The notes under the pieces are model-generated. The model was not told the origin of the DNA, did not search any database, and saw nothing but the letters and a program-made list of their open reading frames with translations. A DNA stretch of 37,408 nucleotides, taken from contig NZ_ML058623.1 of assembly GCF_003635165.1 (NCBI RefSeq), forward strand, positions 1-37,408, read 5' to 3'. The DNA comes from Burkholderia sp. Nafp2/4-1b. GTDB taxonomy: Bacteria; Pseudomonadota; Gammaproteobacteria; Burkholderiales; Burkholderiaceae. Below, one piece after another: positions 1-8,734 of this stretch; within the stretch, counting starts at the first letter, position 1, and every line of letters starts with the position of its first letter. A program made the position numbers and the translations under genes.

Positions 1-140
1 TCTTTTTGAACTGGCCTCTTAAGCACCAAACGGCGTCTTCGGACGCATCGACACGCCGCATCGCGGCATCTCCAATCGCCCCGCAGGGTCACGTCCCTGC
101 CGGGCGCGATTCCCGTGGGGTCTTCTTTTCAAGGAACCCC
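1..140 (+). promoter_or_regulatory. Leader of the MoxR gene with a long hairpin
   Basis: No gene is seen here. Bases 77-88 pair with 95-106 (11 base pairs, one C-C mismatch, 6-nt loop), about 35 nt upstream of the GTG start at 141. The tract after the hairpin (CTTCTTTT, then AAGGAAC before the start) resembles the leader of the small gene at 29860. Similar hairpins precede other genes of the element, so this looks like a recurrent leader or processing structure. Its function is unknown. Confidence 0.5.
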
Positions 141-1169
141 GTGAAACTCTCTCCCGCACAGCTCACCGAGCTACTCAGCATCTACATTCCGCAGCGCTTT
201 CCGGTGCTGATCAGTGGCCGGCCGGGCATCGGCAAGTCCGACATCGTCGAAGCCGCTGCGGCCGCGACCGATCATGAGCTGCTCATTAGCCACCCGGTGG
301 TCGAAGACCCGACGGACTCGAAGGGCCTACCGTTCCCGTCCCCCGATGGCGAACGTGCGCGCTTCCTGCCGTTCGGCGATCTCGAGCGCGCATTGAGCGC
401 GCGTCGGCCGCTGCTCTGGTTTCTCGACGATCTCGGGCAGGCGTCGCCCGCCGTGCAGGCCGCAAAGATGCAGCTGCTGCTCGCCCGTCGTATCGGCGAG
501 CACAAGCTGCCGGATCAGGTGACGTTTGTCGCAGCCACTAACCGGCGCGGCGATAACGCCGGTGTGGCCGGGATTCTCGATCCGGTGATCTCGCGCTTTG
601 CCGCGGTGGTCGAGCTGGAGCCGACGATCAACGACTGGACGCGTTGGGCGGTTGCCCACAATGTGCCGCCGGAGCTGATCGCATTTCTCCGGTTCCGGCC
701 GGATCTGCTGTCGGTCGCCAAAACGAGCCGCGACATCGAGGCATCGCCGAGCCCGCGCAGTTGGGGCTTCGTTGCCAAGGTGTTGCCGTCCGTTCCAGCG
801 CACCTGCTGACCCATGCGGTGAGCAGTGCAGTGGGCGAGGGCGCGGCGAGCGAGTTCGTCAGCTTTCTCTCCATCTACGGGGCGCTGCCGTCGGTCGACG
901 CGATTCTGATGAACCCCGATCTTGGGCCGATTCCGCAGGAGCCGAGCGTGCTGTATGCGCTGACGACGGCGCTGGCCTGCCAGGCCGGAGAAGGCAACTT
1001 CGAGCGCGTTCTGCGGTACGCGGATCGGCTCGTCAACGCCGGCCACCGCGAATTCACGGCAGTCCTGGTGCGCGACGCGACCGTGCGCAATCCGCAGCTG
1101 CAGAGCCATCCCGCCTTCGTTCGTGCGCAAGCCGGCGAGATCGGCAAGATCATCCGCGGCGAAGACTGA
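141..1169 (+). CDS. MoxR-type AAA+ ATPase
   Basis: A 342-residue AAA+ ATPase of the MoxR/VMAP-like type. Walker A is GRPGIGKS at residues 26-33 and Walker B is LLWFLDDL at 91-98. A sensor-1-like AATNRR segment follows. The frame is open upstream to base 6, but GTG 141 is preferred because AAGGA lies six bases before it and protein-like sequence begins there. MoxR ATPases usually act as chaperones with a VWA-domain partner, remodelling or metal-loading a client. Here a DUF3150-like gene and a VWA/metallopeptidase-like gene follow, so the three probably act together. Related trios occur in large conjugative elements with unknown role. The family call is firm; the client is unknown. Confidence 0.85.
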   Translation: MKLSPAQLTELLSIYIPQRFPVLISGRPGIGKSDIVEAAAAATDHELLISHPVVEDPTDSKGLPFPSPDGERARFLPFGDLERALSARRPLLWFLDDLGQASPAVQAAKMQLLLARRIGEHKLPDQVTFVAATNRRGDNAGVAGILDPVISRFAAVVELEPTINDWTRWAVAHNVPPELIAFLRFRPDLLSVAKTSRDIEASPSPRSWGFVAKVLPSVPAHLLTHAVSSAVGEGAASEFVSFLSIYGALPSVDAILMNPDLGPIPQEPSVLYALTTALACQAGEGNFERVLRYADRLVNAGHREFTAVLVRDATVRNPQLQSHPAFVRAQAGEIGKIIRGED

Positions 1170-1200
1170 TCGCCATCTATCTTCCATCGTAGTTCCTGTT

Positions 1201-1234
1201 GCCACGGCCCGCTCGCGCGCCGTGGCTTTTTTTT
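1201..1234 (+). terminator. Intrinsic terminator-like hairpin with T8
   Basis: GCCACGG (1201-1207) pairs with CCGTGGC (1220-1226) and is followed directly by eight Ts. It lies between the MoxR and DUF3150-like genes, 35 nt upstream of the next start, so it would end or attenuate the first transcript. The T run continues into CGCC, as at 3471 and 20641. Confidence 0.75.
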
Positions 1235-1269
1235 CGCCTCATCCATTCTCTTTCTATCTGGAGCCATCC

Positions 1270-2196
1270 ATGAATATCACCGATCTGAAGTCCAAGGTCA
1301 TGCTGTCGTCCGTCACGATTTCCACGTGGGTCGCCCGCCGCTACGACGGCAAGGTCACCGAGGAGGTCGAGAAGAGCCACCATGCGCGCGGCATTGGTCG
1401 CTTCAACAAGCGCCTGCTGCCCGAGCACGCACCGAGCTACGCCGAAGTGCTGTCGATCGGCAACCGGATCCGTTCCTACTACTACGGCCGGACGCTGAAG
1501 TACGACCAACTGGGCGTGCGCCTGCTGCCGACCATGATCTACATGGATGTAGCCGAACGCATGCGCGCGATGAAAGACGAGTTCGATCTTGCAGTGTCCG
1601 TCTTCCTGACGAACTATCTGGATCTGAAGGAACAGGCACGCGCCGAGATGAACGGCCTGTACAACGAGGCCGACTATCCGTCGCTGGCCGAACTGTCCGG
1701 CAAATTCGGCATCAAGCTGTCGGTGCTGCCCTTCCCGGACGCGAGCCAGTTCGGCGTCGATCTGCCAAGCGACGTGCTGACGAACCTGCGTACCGAGATC
1801 GACCAGCACGTGTTCGAGTCGATCAAGACCGCGAACAACGATCTGGTCGGCCGGCTGTACGAGGCCGTCTCGACGATGGCGAACCGTCTATACGCATCGA
1901 GCAACGTTCGCATGGACGTCGCCAACCATGTCCGTGAGCTTTGCGAGCTATTGCCGAAGCTGAATTTCAGCAACGATCCGAAGCTGGCGCATATCCTCGA
2001 GCAGGCCAAGACGCATCTGGCCGCACACAGCGGCGCGGAACTGAAGAAATCCAATGTGCTGCGTGAGCAAGTCGCTGCCAAGGCGACCGAGATCGAAGGG
2101 TTGATGGCGGCCTTCATGGGCGGCGCGCCGGCGCCGATTGCGGATCAGGTGACCGATCGGGCGATCCAGCTTCCGCCGCTGCGTTTTGCAGCATGA
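1270..2196 (+). CDS. DUF3150-like protein
   Basis: A soluble 308-residue protein without signal peptide or membrane segment. It starts MNITDLKSK at ATG 1270, with GGAG eight bases upstream (TCTGGAGCCATCCATG). The composition is largely helical, with a tyrosine-rich RSYYYGRTLKYDQLG segment near residue 75 and a low-complexity Ala/Pro tail. Size, sequence style and position between a MoxR ATPase and a VWA-type protein match proteins annotated DUF3150 in large conjugative elements and phages; this assignment is by recollection, not search. The role is unknown. It may be an adaptor or client of the ATPase. It ends seven bases before the next start, so it is translationally close to the VWA gene. 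Confidence 0.5.
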   Translation: MNITDLKSKVMLSSVTISTWVARRYDGKVTEEVEKSHHARGIGRFNKRLLPEHAPSYAEVLSIGNRIRSYYYGRTLKYDQLGVRLLPTMIYMDVAERMRAMKDEFDLAVSVFLTNYLDLKEQARAEMNGLYNEADYPSLAELSGKFGIKLSVLPFPDASQFGVDLPSDVLTNLRTEIDQHVFESIKTANNDLVGRLYEAVSTMANRLYASSNVRMDVANHVRELCELLPKLNFSNDPKLAHILEQAKTHLAAHSGAELKKSNVLREQVAAKATEIEGLMAAFMGGAPAPIADQVTDRAIQLPPLRFAA

Positions 2197-2203
2197 GGTC
2201 GCC

Positions 2204-3409
2204 ATGGACGCGCGACTTTACGACCGCATCGCGAAGCAGCGCACGGCGCTTGTCCTCGATCACCCGTTCATCGGGGCGTTGGCGCTTCGGCTCAAGGTTG
2301 TCGAGGATCCGACCTGCGAAACGTTCTGGACGGACGGCGAATCGCTGGGCTACAACCCGGTGTACGCGGCCGGCCTGAACGACCTGCAGGTTCGCGGCGT
2401 GCTCGCCCACGAGGTGTGGCACGTCGCGAACGGCCACTGTTGGCGGCAGGGCTATCGCGAGCACAAGGGCTGGAACGAGGCATGCGACTACGCCGTGAAT
2501 CCGATCGTGCTCGATGCCGGGTTGCAGCTGCCGCCTGGTGGGCTTGTTGACCCGCGCTTCAAGGGCTGGTCCGCCGAGGAAATCTACGGCGTGCGGCAGA
2601 ACGAGGCGCGGCGAAACGCCAAGCAGGGCGCTCAGAAGCAGGGCGGCCGACAATCGGATAAGGCAGACGGGAATCAGCCGTCGGCCGATCCCGCCGGCTG
2701 CGGTTCGCCTCAATCCGATGCAGGTTCGTCGTGCGGTGAGGTTCGCCAGTACGCGGGGCCCGACAAAGCGGCGAAGGAAGCCGAATGGAACGTCGCGGTC
2801 CTGCAGGCGGCGAAGGCCGCCCAAGCTGCCGGCAAGCTCGGCGGTGCGCTGCAGGCCGCCATCGAGCAAGCCGTTGCACCGGCTGTCGATTGGCGCGCGC
2901 TCCTGCACCGGTTTGCGCGGGAAGCGGCACCGACCGACTACACGTGGGCGCAGCCGAATCGCCGCTACCTTCACGCCGGGCTGTATCTGCCGTCGTTGAA
3001 TGAGCCGGCGGTAGGCGACGCGGTGTTCGTGCGCGACGCCAGCGGGTCGGTGTGGGACGCTACACAGGCGCAGTTTGCAGCGGAGATCGAGTCCATGTTC
3101 GATGCGGTTCGACCGCGCCGTCTGGTTGTGATGGACTGCGACACGCGCGTCACGCAAGTTCAGCTGTTCGAGCGTGGCGAGCCGCTCGACCTGGCTCCGT
3201 TGAAGGGCGGTGGGGGTACGTCGTTCGTCGATCCTTTTCGTCGCATTTTGGCGGAAGGGATCGATCCGGCGTTTCTCGTCTACCTGACCGATATGGATGG
3301 CGCGTTTCCGAAGGAAGAGCCGTCCTACTTGGTGCTTTGGGCGTCAACCACGCCGCTCAAGCGTGCGCGGCGCGCGCCGTTCGGGGAGATGGTCGAGGTC
3401 ATCTGTTGA
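2204..3409 (+). CDS. VWA-like domain / predicted metallopeptidase protein (DUF2201-like)
   Basis: A 401-residue protein with two recognisable parts. The N-terminal half carries HEVWH (residues 69-73, an HExxH zinc-protease motif) in the context LAHEVWHVANGHCW, as in DUF2201 N-terminal metallopeptidase-like domains. A Gly/Gln/Ser-rich linker follows. The C-terminal half carries DASGS at 278-282, matching the MIDAS DxSxS motif of VWA domains, with GGGGTSF and YLTDMDG downstream. ATG 2204 is chosen over the upstream in-frame start because GAGGT precedes it by a few bases. VWA proteins are the usual partners of MoxR ATPases, and the neighbouring ATPase supports such a pair. Whether the peptidase site is active is not known. 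Confidence 0.75.
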   Translation: MDARLYDRIAKQRTALVLDHPFIGALALRLKVVEDPTCETFWTDGESLGYNPVYAAGLNDLQVRGVLAHEVWHVANGHCWRQGYREHKGWNEACDYAVNPIVLDAGLQLPPGGLVDPRFKGWSAEEIYGVRQNEARRNAKQGAQKQGGRQSDKADGNQPSADPAGCGSPQSDAGSSCGEVRQYAGPDKAAKEAEWNVAVLQAAKAAQAAGKLGGALQAAIEQAVAPAVDWRALLHRFAREAAPTDYTWAQPNRRYLHAGLYLPSLNEPAVGDAVFVRDASGSVWDATQAQFAAEIESMFDAVRPRRLVVMDCDTRVTQVQLFERGEPLDLAPLKGGGGTSFVDPFRRILAEGIDPAFLVYLTDMDGAFPKEEPSYLVLWASTTPLKRARRAPFGEMVEVIC

Positions 3410-3443
3410 GCGCGGCGATCAAGCGCCCATCTTCTCTTACCCA

Positions 3444-3470
3444 CCCGGTCCTCGTGACCGGGTTTTTTTT
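3444..3470 (+). terminator. Intrinsic terminator after the VWA gene
   Basis: CCCGGTC (3444-3450) pairs with GACCGGG (3456-3462), loop CTCGT, followed by eight Ts at 3463-3470. It closes the first three-gene block. The T run is followed by CGCC, as in the two other T8 terminators of the window. Confidence 0.85.
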
Positions 3471-3684
3471 CGCCTGTACGAAACGGCAACCATGGAACGT
3501 TGGCGGGGAATCCGGAAAAAGCTATACGTTTTTCTGGAGCTTTCTCGGTTAGCCCCCTCAACCGGTTGACGCGAACTCTGATCTGAACAGTCGCAAACGC
3601 GGCCGTTTGGGGCGCGACGAAAGCTGCTGAATTTGGCCATTCTTTCGGTCCGCCGGCGGCGCGCGCAGCTTGAACAATAGCTGC
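3471..3684 (+). promoter_or_regulatory. Upstream region of the conjugation operon
   Basis: A 214-bp gap with no gene. It holds the direct repeat at 3515-3569, an inverted pair CGAAAG (3618-3623) / CTTTCG (3641-3646), and a 10-bp palindrome CCGCCGGCGG (3650-3659) just before virB11. A terminator lies immediately upstream, so the operon promoter must be in this stretch, but I see no convincing -35/-10 pair. The virB11 ATG lacks a clear Shine-Dalgarno sequence. Confidence 0.5.
3515..3569 (+). repeat. 55-bp flanking repeat, copy 1
   Basis: Aligns without gaps to 14383-14437, 41 of 55 bases identical by hand count. The last 16 bases include the perfect palindrome TCAACCGGTTGA (3558-3569). It lies just upstream of the conjugation operon, while copy 2 lies just past its end. 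It could be an operator for a transfer regulator or a recombination scar. Confidence 0.65.
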
Positions 3685-4815
3685 ATGTCCGAAATTGCCC
3701 AGAATCCGCGAACCGCGCATCAGCCGAGCGTCGACCGTCCGGTGGCTGATGTGCCGGCGTCTCGCCCGAGCGCGCAGATCACTGCGGAAGAGCTGCTCAA
3801 GGTCCGTCCGCTTGAAGACAACGCGGTGAAGTTGTTCTTCGCGTCGCTCGACCAACTGACCGGCCCGCTGGAAGCGCCCGACGTTGCCGAAATCATGATC
3901 AACGACTACGACAACGTCTGGATCGAGCGGCGAGGTGAGATGCACAAGCTCGACCTGCGCTTCAATCCCGCGAAGCTGCAGGGCGCCATCCTGTCGCTCG
4001 CTTCCTCGGTCGAAAAGTCCGCGAAAGCCGGTACTGCGCAGGGGATCATCAACGGCGGCCACAAGAATCTCCGGATCGCCTCGGTGATGCGGCCGACCGC
4101 GATAGACGGGCATGCGCTTGCGATCCGCAAGCATCGGGAATCGAACCTGTCGTTGTCCGACTACGTCGGCATGGGCGCATTCTCGCTCGTTCACGCGCGC
4201 CGCGAGGTCGAGCGTGCGATCTTCCCGCCGGGTGCGCATGACGAGGCGCTGGGAGAAGCGTTCCGGGCGCTGGTTCGGTCACGAGCGAATGTTCTGGTGG
4301 CCGGTGGCACGTCGACCGGCAAGACGACGTTCCTGAACGCGCTGAATGCGGAGATTCCGGCAGAGGAGCGTGTCATCACGATCGAAGACACGATGGAACT
4401 CAAGCTGTCCGCGCCGAATCGCGTGCGGCTGCTGTCGAACCCCGACAAAGGCGTGACCACGCAGGTCCTTGTCGCGCTATGTCTGCGCTTCCGGCCCGAC
4501 CGGATCATCGTCGGTGAGGTTCGCGGCGGTGAAGCGTACGACTTCATTCAGGCACTGAGCACAGGCCACGACGGTGGCATGGGCTCGATCCACTCGAACG
4601 ATGCGCGCGGCGCGCTGAGTCGTCTCGAGTCTCTGGCGATGCTCGGTATCCCCACGGGAAGCCGCTGGGAGCTTGCCGACATGCGCAAGGCCATCGCGGA
4701 TTGCTTTCACTACGTCGTGCACCTGCGCCGCACCGGCGAGCTGCGCCACGTGTCGGAAGTGCTCGCCATCAAGGGTTTCAAAAACGGGGACTACGTCCTC
4801 GAGCGTGTTTTCTAA
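3685..4815 (+). CDS. virB11: VirB11-type T4SS ATPase
   Basis: A 376-residue member of the VirB11/TrbB family of hexameric secretion ATPases, which work at the cytoplasmic base of type IV secretion systems. Walker A is GGTSTGKTT at residues 207-215, an Asp-box-like ITIEDTMEL follows, and the family signature IIVGEVRGGEAYDFIQAL and the HDGGMGSIHSNDARGAL His-box are intact. The N-terminal domain contains APDVAEIMINDYDNVWIERRG, typical of the family. ATG 3685 is chosen; an in-frame TTG at 3670 is the alternative, and neither has a good ribosome binding site. It is the first gene of the conjugation operon, ahead of virB2. Confidence 0.92.
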   Translation: MSEIAQNPRTAHQPSVDRPVADVPASRPSAQITAEELLKVRPLEDNAVKLFFASLDQLTGPLEAPDVAEIMINDYDNVWIERRGEMHKLDLRFNPAKLQGAILSLASSVEKSAKAGTAQGIINGGHKNLRIASVMRPTAIDGHALAIRKHRESNLSLSDYVGMGAFSLVHARREVERAIFPPGAHDEALGEAFRALVRSRANVLVAGGTSTGKTTFLNALNAEIPAEERVITIEDTMELKLSAPNRVRLLSNPDKGVTTQVLVALCLRFRPDRIIVGEVRGGEAYDFIQALSTGHDGGMGSIHSNDARGALSRLESLAMLGIPTGSRWELADMRKAIADCFHYVVHLRRTGELRHVSEVLAIKGFKNGDYVLERVF

Positions 4816-4831
4816 CCATACGGGGTTTCCA

Positions 4832-5212
4832 ATGACGAAGTTGTTCAATGCTTTTGCTCGCTCGGCGTCCGCCAAAGTACGCGGCGCGGCGCACTACCTG
4901 TTCGGTCGCGGCCAGATCCGCTCCACGTTGATCGCAGCTGCGATCGCGTTTGCCACCCCGGCAGCCCATGCAGTGGATCTGAGCGATCTCGGCAACGCGG
5001 CGTCGATGATCTGTCTGATCCAGGCCTATGTGAGCGGCCCGGTGCTGTTCTGTATCGGCATCGTGGTGATCATCATGGCCGCCATCATGATCGCGAACTC
5101 CGAGAGCAACATCGTCAAGTTTCTCGCGACCGTCTTTATCGGCCTCGGGGTCGCGGCGTGTGCGATTCCGATCGTGAAGAACCGCATGCACATCGACTAC
5201 ACCTGTGCGTAA
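4832..5212 (+). CDS. virB2: VirB2-type pilin
   Basis: A 126-residue precursor with a long basic N-terminal region, a hydrophobic stretch and a signal-peptidase-I-like site after AHA at residues 45-47. Mature pilin would begin VDLSDLGN. Two hydrophobic segments follow (GPVLFCIGIVVIIMAAIMIA and VKFLATVFIGLGVAACAIPIV), as in VirB2/TrbC pilins that form the conjugative pilus. Start ATG 4832 lies 17 bases after virB11. Its end overlaps virB3 by eight bases. The identification rests on size, topology and position between virB11 and virB3. Confidence 0.85.
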   Translation: MTKLFNAFARSASAKVRGAAHYLFGRGQIRSTLIAAAIAFATPAAHAVDLSDLGNAASMICLIQAYVSGPVLFCIGIVVIIMAAIMIANSESNIVKFLATVFIGLGVAACAIPIVKNRMHIDYTCA

Positions 5213-5516
5213 GCCGAAAAAGGTCAGCCGTTCGCTGTCGCTGCCCCGCCAGCTGGGCGGGGCTGAGCGCGGGCTTGCCATCGCGAATGGGACGATCACG
5301 ACGCTGCTCTGCTACAGCGCGATGACGCCGGCGTTCCTGGTCGTCGGAATCGGCATCCATTGGGTGCTCCGATGGCTGTCGTCGACCGATCCGTGGTGGA
5401 AGGAGGTGCTCATCGTCTACAACCGCTATCCGGACGTACACGAGCCCCTGCCCACGACGAAGTTTTCGGTTCGGTTTAAGCGTCCCTACGGATTCGATCA
5501 GGATCTGCAATGTTGA
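5205..5516 (+). CDS. virB3: VirB3-type T4SS protein
   Basis: A 103-residue inner-membrane protein beginning at GTG 5205 inside the end of virB2. One long hydrophobic region (TTLLCYSAMTPAFLVVGIG, then WVLRWL) may form one or two transmembrane helices, as in VirB3/TrbD proteins that associate with VirB4. The C-terminal half (VYNRYPDVHEPLPTTKFSVRFKR) is hydrophilic and cytoplasmic-like. It overlaps virB4 by seven bases, which suggests translational coupling. Sequence similarity alone would be weak; size, topology and gene order make the call. Confidence 0.82.
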   Translation: MRKPKKVSRSLSLPRQLGGAERGLAIANGTITTLLCYSAMTPAFLVVGIGIHWVLRWLSSTDPWWKEVLIVYNRYPDVHEPLPTTKFSVRFKRPYGFDQDLQC

Positions 5517-7987
5517 GTTCGAAAATCAAGCGCGGCCCGGTGCAGGAGATCGCGCCGTGGGCGACGATGGTCACCCCTGAGCTGGTCCTGGACAAGGATG
5601 GATCGCTGCTGACGGTATTCACCTTCGACGGGATCGACGCCGACTCGCCGAACAAGGCTGATATTTCGGCAGCGCGAGACAACCTCGACCACGCGTGCAA
5701 GAACTTCGATCACCGGGTAACGGCGTGGTGGCGGCTATCGCATCGGCGTGTGCGCGGGGAAATCCAGGGCGGATTTTCGTCCCGGATCGACGAGCGTATC
5801 GACGCGATCAATCGCGCACACGTCGGCAGCGGCAAGTTTTTTCGGAACACCCATTCGCTGGCGCTGGCATACACGCCCGAGACCGGCATCAACAAGATCT
5901 TCGAGAAGGTCGCGTACCACACGACGGTCGGCGGCAAGTCGGTGCCGCTCGCTCTGTGGGAAACCCTCCGGGACGTGCTTTTTGCACGCAGCGCCTTCGC
6001 GTTCGACATGGAGCGGATCACATCGGACATCAAGCGGTTCGAGGGGGTGATCGACGCTTTCAAGGGAGGGGTGACGCGCCTCAAGATGAAGCGGCTGCAA
6101 CTACAGAATGTCATGGCGTTCCTGCACCAGACCGCGAACCCTTCCGTTCCGCCGCGCCGTGTCCGCTACCCGGTCACGATGCTGGATACCCATTTGACTG
6201 AGACCTTCGTGACGTACGGCACGGAGCACCTGATGTTCGAGTCAGCGTACGGAAAGCGGTACGCGAAGATCGTGTCCGTGAAGGAATGGATGGGGTTTCA
6301 GGAGGCCGCACTGGATGTCCTGGCGGACGTCGACGCAGAGCTCGACATTTGCGTGATGTTCCGCTTCCTGTCGACCCACAAGGCGCGGGTCTACATCGAG
6401 AAGATGCGCAAGTTCTACAAGGTCGCGGCGTTCAATCCGCTTGCGATCCTGAAGAGTTTCTTCTCGAAGGATGAAAAGCATGAGGCGGAAAAGAACGACA
6501 AGGGGCGTGAAATCCTGGCCGAAGAGGCTGAAAACGCACTGGCGAAGCTGGTGGCCGATGGGACGCAGTATGGGTTCGCCAACATCTCGGTAGTCGTCTA
6601 TGGGGACACGGTCGAGGAGTGTGACGACAACACGCGTGAGGTCGTCGGTCGCATCGGCAATGCTGGGTTTGGCGTCATCCTGGAGACCCGCAACATCCCG
6701 GCGGCATGGGCGACCACGTTGCCCGGACGGTGGGATCAGCAAAAACGCCTGCAATTCGTCGAAACACCGTGCGTTTCCGACATTGCACCGTTGCGCGGGG
6801 TCGAGGAAGGCAGTCCGGTCAACCAATGGCTGACCCAGCAGACCGGCGAGCAGACAGGGCCGCTTACCGTTCTGCCCACACGTCACCGGACGCTGCAGCG
6901 CGTGACGCTGCACCAACCGGGCGGCAAGTCGCACACGCTCGTGGTCGGGCCGATCGGCGCGGGCAAGACGATCTTCCTGAACTTTCTTGTGTCGCAGTCC
7001 GGGCGCCACAACCCACGCCGGATCAAGTTCGACAAGAACCGGTCGACGCGGATTCCGACCGTGATGGCGAACGGCCGCTTTGTCGATGCGACCGGGCGGT
7101 TCGGCGCGGCCACGCCGGTCAACCCGCTTTCGCTGCTGGCGGATAAGCGGCACTGGACCTACGTGGCGGAATGGGTACAGATGGCGATCGAGGATGAGGA
7201 CTTCCACTGCACGCCGCAGCAGCAGACCGATATCTATCAGGCCGTTGCGACGCTGGGTGGCGGCGAGTACGACCGCGAGCTCTGGACGCTGTCGATGCTG
7301 AACACGTTGTTGCCGATCGAGCTGCGTGACCGGCTCCAGATCTGGACGCAAGGTGAGAAGAACGGTCGCTTCTTCGATCACGTCGAGGATGCGTTCTCGC
7401 TGTCGGACGATATCGCGATCGAAATGGGCGACCTGTTTGAGAAGTACCCGGTCGCCGCCGCGCTATTCATGGACTACGCGTTCTATCGCATCTCGCAATG
7501 GCTGGACGGGAAGCGCTTCACGATCATCGAAGTCGAAGAGTGCGGGTTCTTCTTCCAGTATGAACGCTTCTATGCCCGACTGGAGCTGTGGGCCGTCACG
7601 ATTCGCGGCTTGAACGGGACGCTCGTGATGGCGACCCAGTCGCTCGGGCAGCTTGCCCGCGTGAAGAACTTCGAGATTCTGAAGGAGAACATCCCGAACT
7701 TCTTCTTCCTGCCGAACCGGGACGCGCGCAACAACAAGCACCTGTACCGGGATGTGTTCGGTCTGACCGACGACCTGATCGACATGATTGCCGATGCGGT
7801 GCCCAACCGCGATTACCTGTGGGTGACGCCGGACCACGCACGGATGCTCCAGGCGCAATTCCCGAATGAAGCACTCGCGGTATTGCGCGCCGACGGCGCC
7901 GCCCAACGCGTGCTCGACAAACACTACGACTCCGGCTCGCCGCACTGGCGTGAAGAGTACCTCCAAGAAATGTTGACTCTCGACTGA
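5510..7987 (+). CDS. virB4: VirB4-type T4SS ATPase
   Basis: An 825-residue VirB4/TrbE/CagE-family ATPase, the energy-supplying ATPase that engages the inner-membrane complex and dislocates pilin. Walker A is GPIGAGKT at residues 480-487. The Walker B position reads FTIIEVEECGFFF (670-682), with Glu where VirB4 proteins often have Asp. The later GTLVMATQSLGQLA and FFLPNRDARNN segments are characteristic of the family, and the length is normal. ATG 5510 overlaps virB3. A mixed-charge segment near residues 322-345 (SKDEKHEAEKNDKGRE) looks like a surface loop. Confidence 0.95.
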   Translation: MLSSKIKRGPVQEIAPWATMVTPELVLDKDGSLLTVFTFDGIDADSPNKADISAARDNLDHACKNFDHRVTAWWRLSHRRVRGEIQGGFSSRIDERIDAINRAHVGSGKFFRNTHSLALAYTPETGINKIFEKVAYHTTVGGKSVPLALWETLRDVLFARSAFAFDMERITSDIKRFEGVIDAFKGGVTRLKMKRLQLQNVMAFLHQTANPSVPPRRVRYPVTMLDTHLTETFVTYGTEHLMFESAYGKRYAKIVSVKEWMGFQEAALDVLADVDAELDICVMFRFLSTHKARVYIEKMRKFYKVAAFNPLAILKSFFSKDEKHEAEKNDKGREILAEEAENALAKLVADGTQYGFANISVVVYGDTVEECDDNTREVVGRIGNAGFGVILETRNIPAAWATTLPGRWDQQKRLQFVETPCVSDIAPLRGVEEGSPVNQWLTQQTGEQTGPLTVLPTRHRTLQRVTLHQPGGKSHTLVVGPIGAGKTIFLNFLVSQSGRHNPRRIKFDKNRSTRIPTVMANGRFVDATGRFGAATPVNPLSLLADKRHWTYVAEWVQMAIEDEDFHCTPQQQTDIYQAVATLGGGEYDRELWTLSMLNTLLPIELRDRLQIWTQGEKNGRFFDHVEDAFSLSDDIAIEMGDLFEKYPVAAALFMDYAFYRISQWLDGKRFTIIEVEECGFFFQYERFYARLELWAVTIRGLNGTLVMATQSLGQLARVKNFEILKENIPNFFFLPNRDARNNKHLYRDVFGLTDDLIDMIADAVPNRDYLWVTPDHARMLQAQFPNEALAVLRADGAAQRVLDKHYDSGSPHWREEYLQEMLTLD

Positions 7988-7998
7988 TAGGTGATCCC

Positions 7999-8727
7999 TT
8001 GAAAATGCGCCTCCTCCGTGCCGCCGTCGTCGCAGCATCCCTGTTCGCGGCCCAGCATGCCTCGGCCATGATCGTGTTCGATCCGACCAACTTCGCACAG
8101 AACGTCATCACGGCCGCGAAGGCGGTGCGCGGCGAGATCTACCAGAACACCAACATCATCTACCAGTACCAGATGATGGCGAACCAGCTGCTGCAGGCGA
8201 AGAATCTCGATCCAGTCGCGTGGAAGGCAGCGTATGACCAGATCACCGGCGACATCAACAAAGTAAAGGATCTGGTCGGCACCCTCAACGGCCTGTACGG
8301 TGACCTCAAGCAGGGTGGCCAATGGGTGTCGCAGGTGCAGACGTTGGTGAGCCGCTCCGGCAAGACGAATGAGCAGTGGTTCGCGGACATGAACACGCTC
8401 TATCAGCAGAACGACAAGGTGGTGCGCAATCTGTTCCAGATGGGATCGAACATCATGCAGCACACGAACGATCTGGCGAAGCGCCGGCAAGAATTGCAGA
8501 CACAACTATCGATGTCGCCCACCGCGCAGGCGACGGCGGAGATCACGACGCACTACCTCGACATCGTGACGAGCCAGAACGCCGACATTCTTCAACTCAA
8601 CGCAGCGAAGGCGCAACGCGACTCGCAGAAAGATGCGCAGCAGGTGGAAGACGACAAGGAGAAGGCGGCCGACGCGAACCGCTTCATTTCGAAGCAGCAG
8701 GCCGAGCGGTCGGCATATGGGTTCTGA
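7999..8727 (+). CDS. virB5: VirB5/TrbJ-like periplasmic T4SS protein
   Basis: A 242-residue protein with a clear signal peptide (RLLRAAVVAASLFAAQHASA) followed by MIVFDPTNFAQNV, a start typical of mature VirB5/TrbJ proteins. The rest is almost entirely helical and rich in Gln and Asn (YQNTNIIYQYQMMANQLLQAKN), as in VirB5 pilus-tip or adhesin-like subunits. TTG 7999 is spaced five bases from AGGTG; ATG 8005, two codons on, is an equally possible start with an 11-base spacing. It sits between virB4 and virB6, the usual place for this gene. Confidence 0.85.
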   Translation: MKMRLLRAAVVAASLFAAQHASAMIVFDPTNFAQNVITAAKAVRGEIYQNTNIIYQYQMMANQLLQAKNLDPVAWKAAYDQITGDINKVKDLVGTLNGLYGDLKQGGQWVSQVQTLVSRSGKTNEQWFADMNTLYQQNDKVVRNLFQMGSNIMQHTNDLAKRRQELQTQLSMSPTAQATAEITTHYLDIVTSQNADILQLNAAKAQRDSQKDAQQVEDDKEKAADANRFISKQQAERSAYGF

Positions 8728-8734
8728 GGCAGTA

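Noticed and set aside
327..1205. Long minus-strand frame opposite the MoxR gene
   Set aside because: Arg-rich shadow of a high-GC gene, no ribosome binding site or family sequence.
6242..7381. 379-codon minus-strand frame opposite virB4
   Set aside because: Fully within a well-supported gene on the other strand; composition is a reading-frame shadow.
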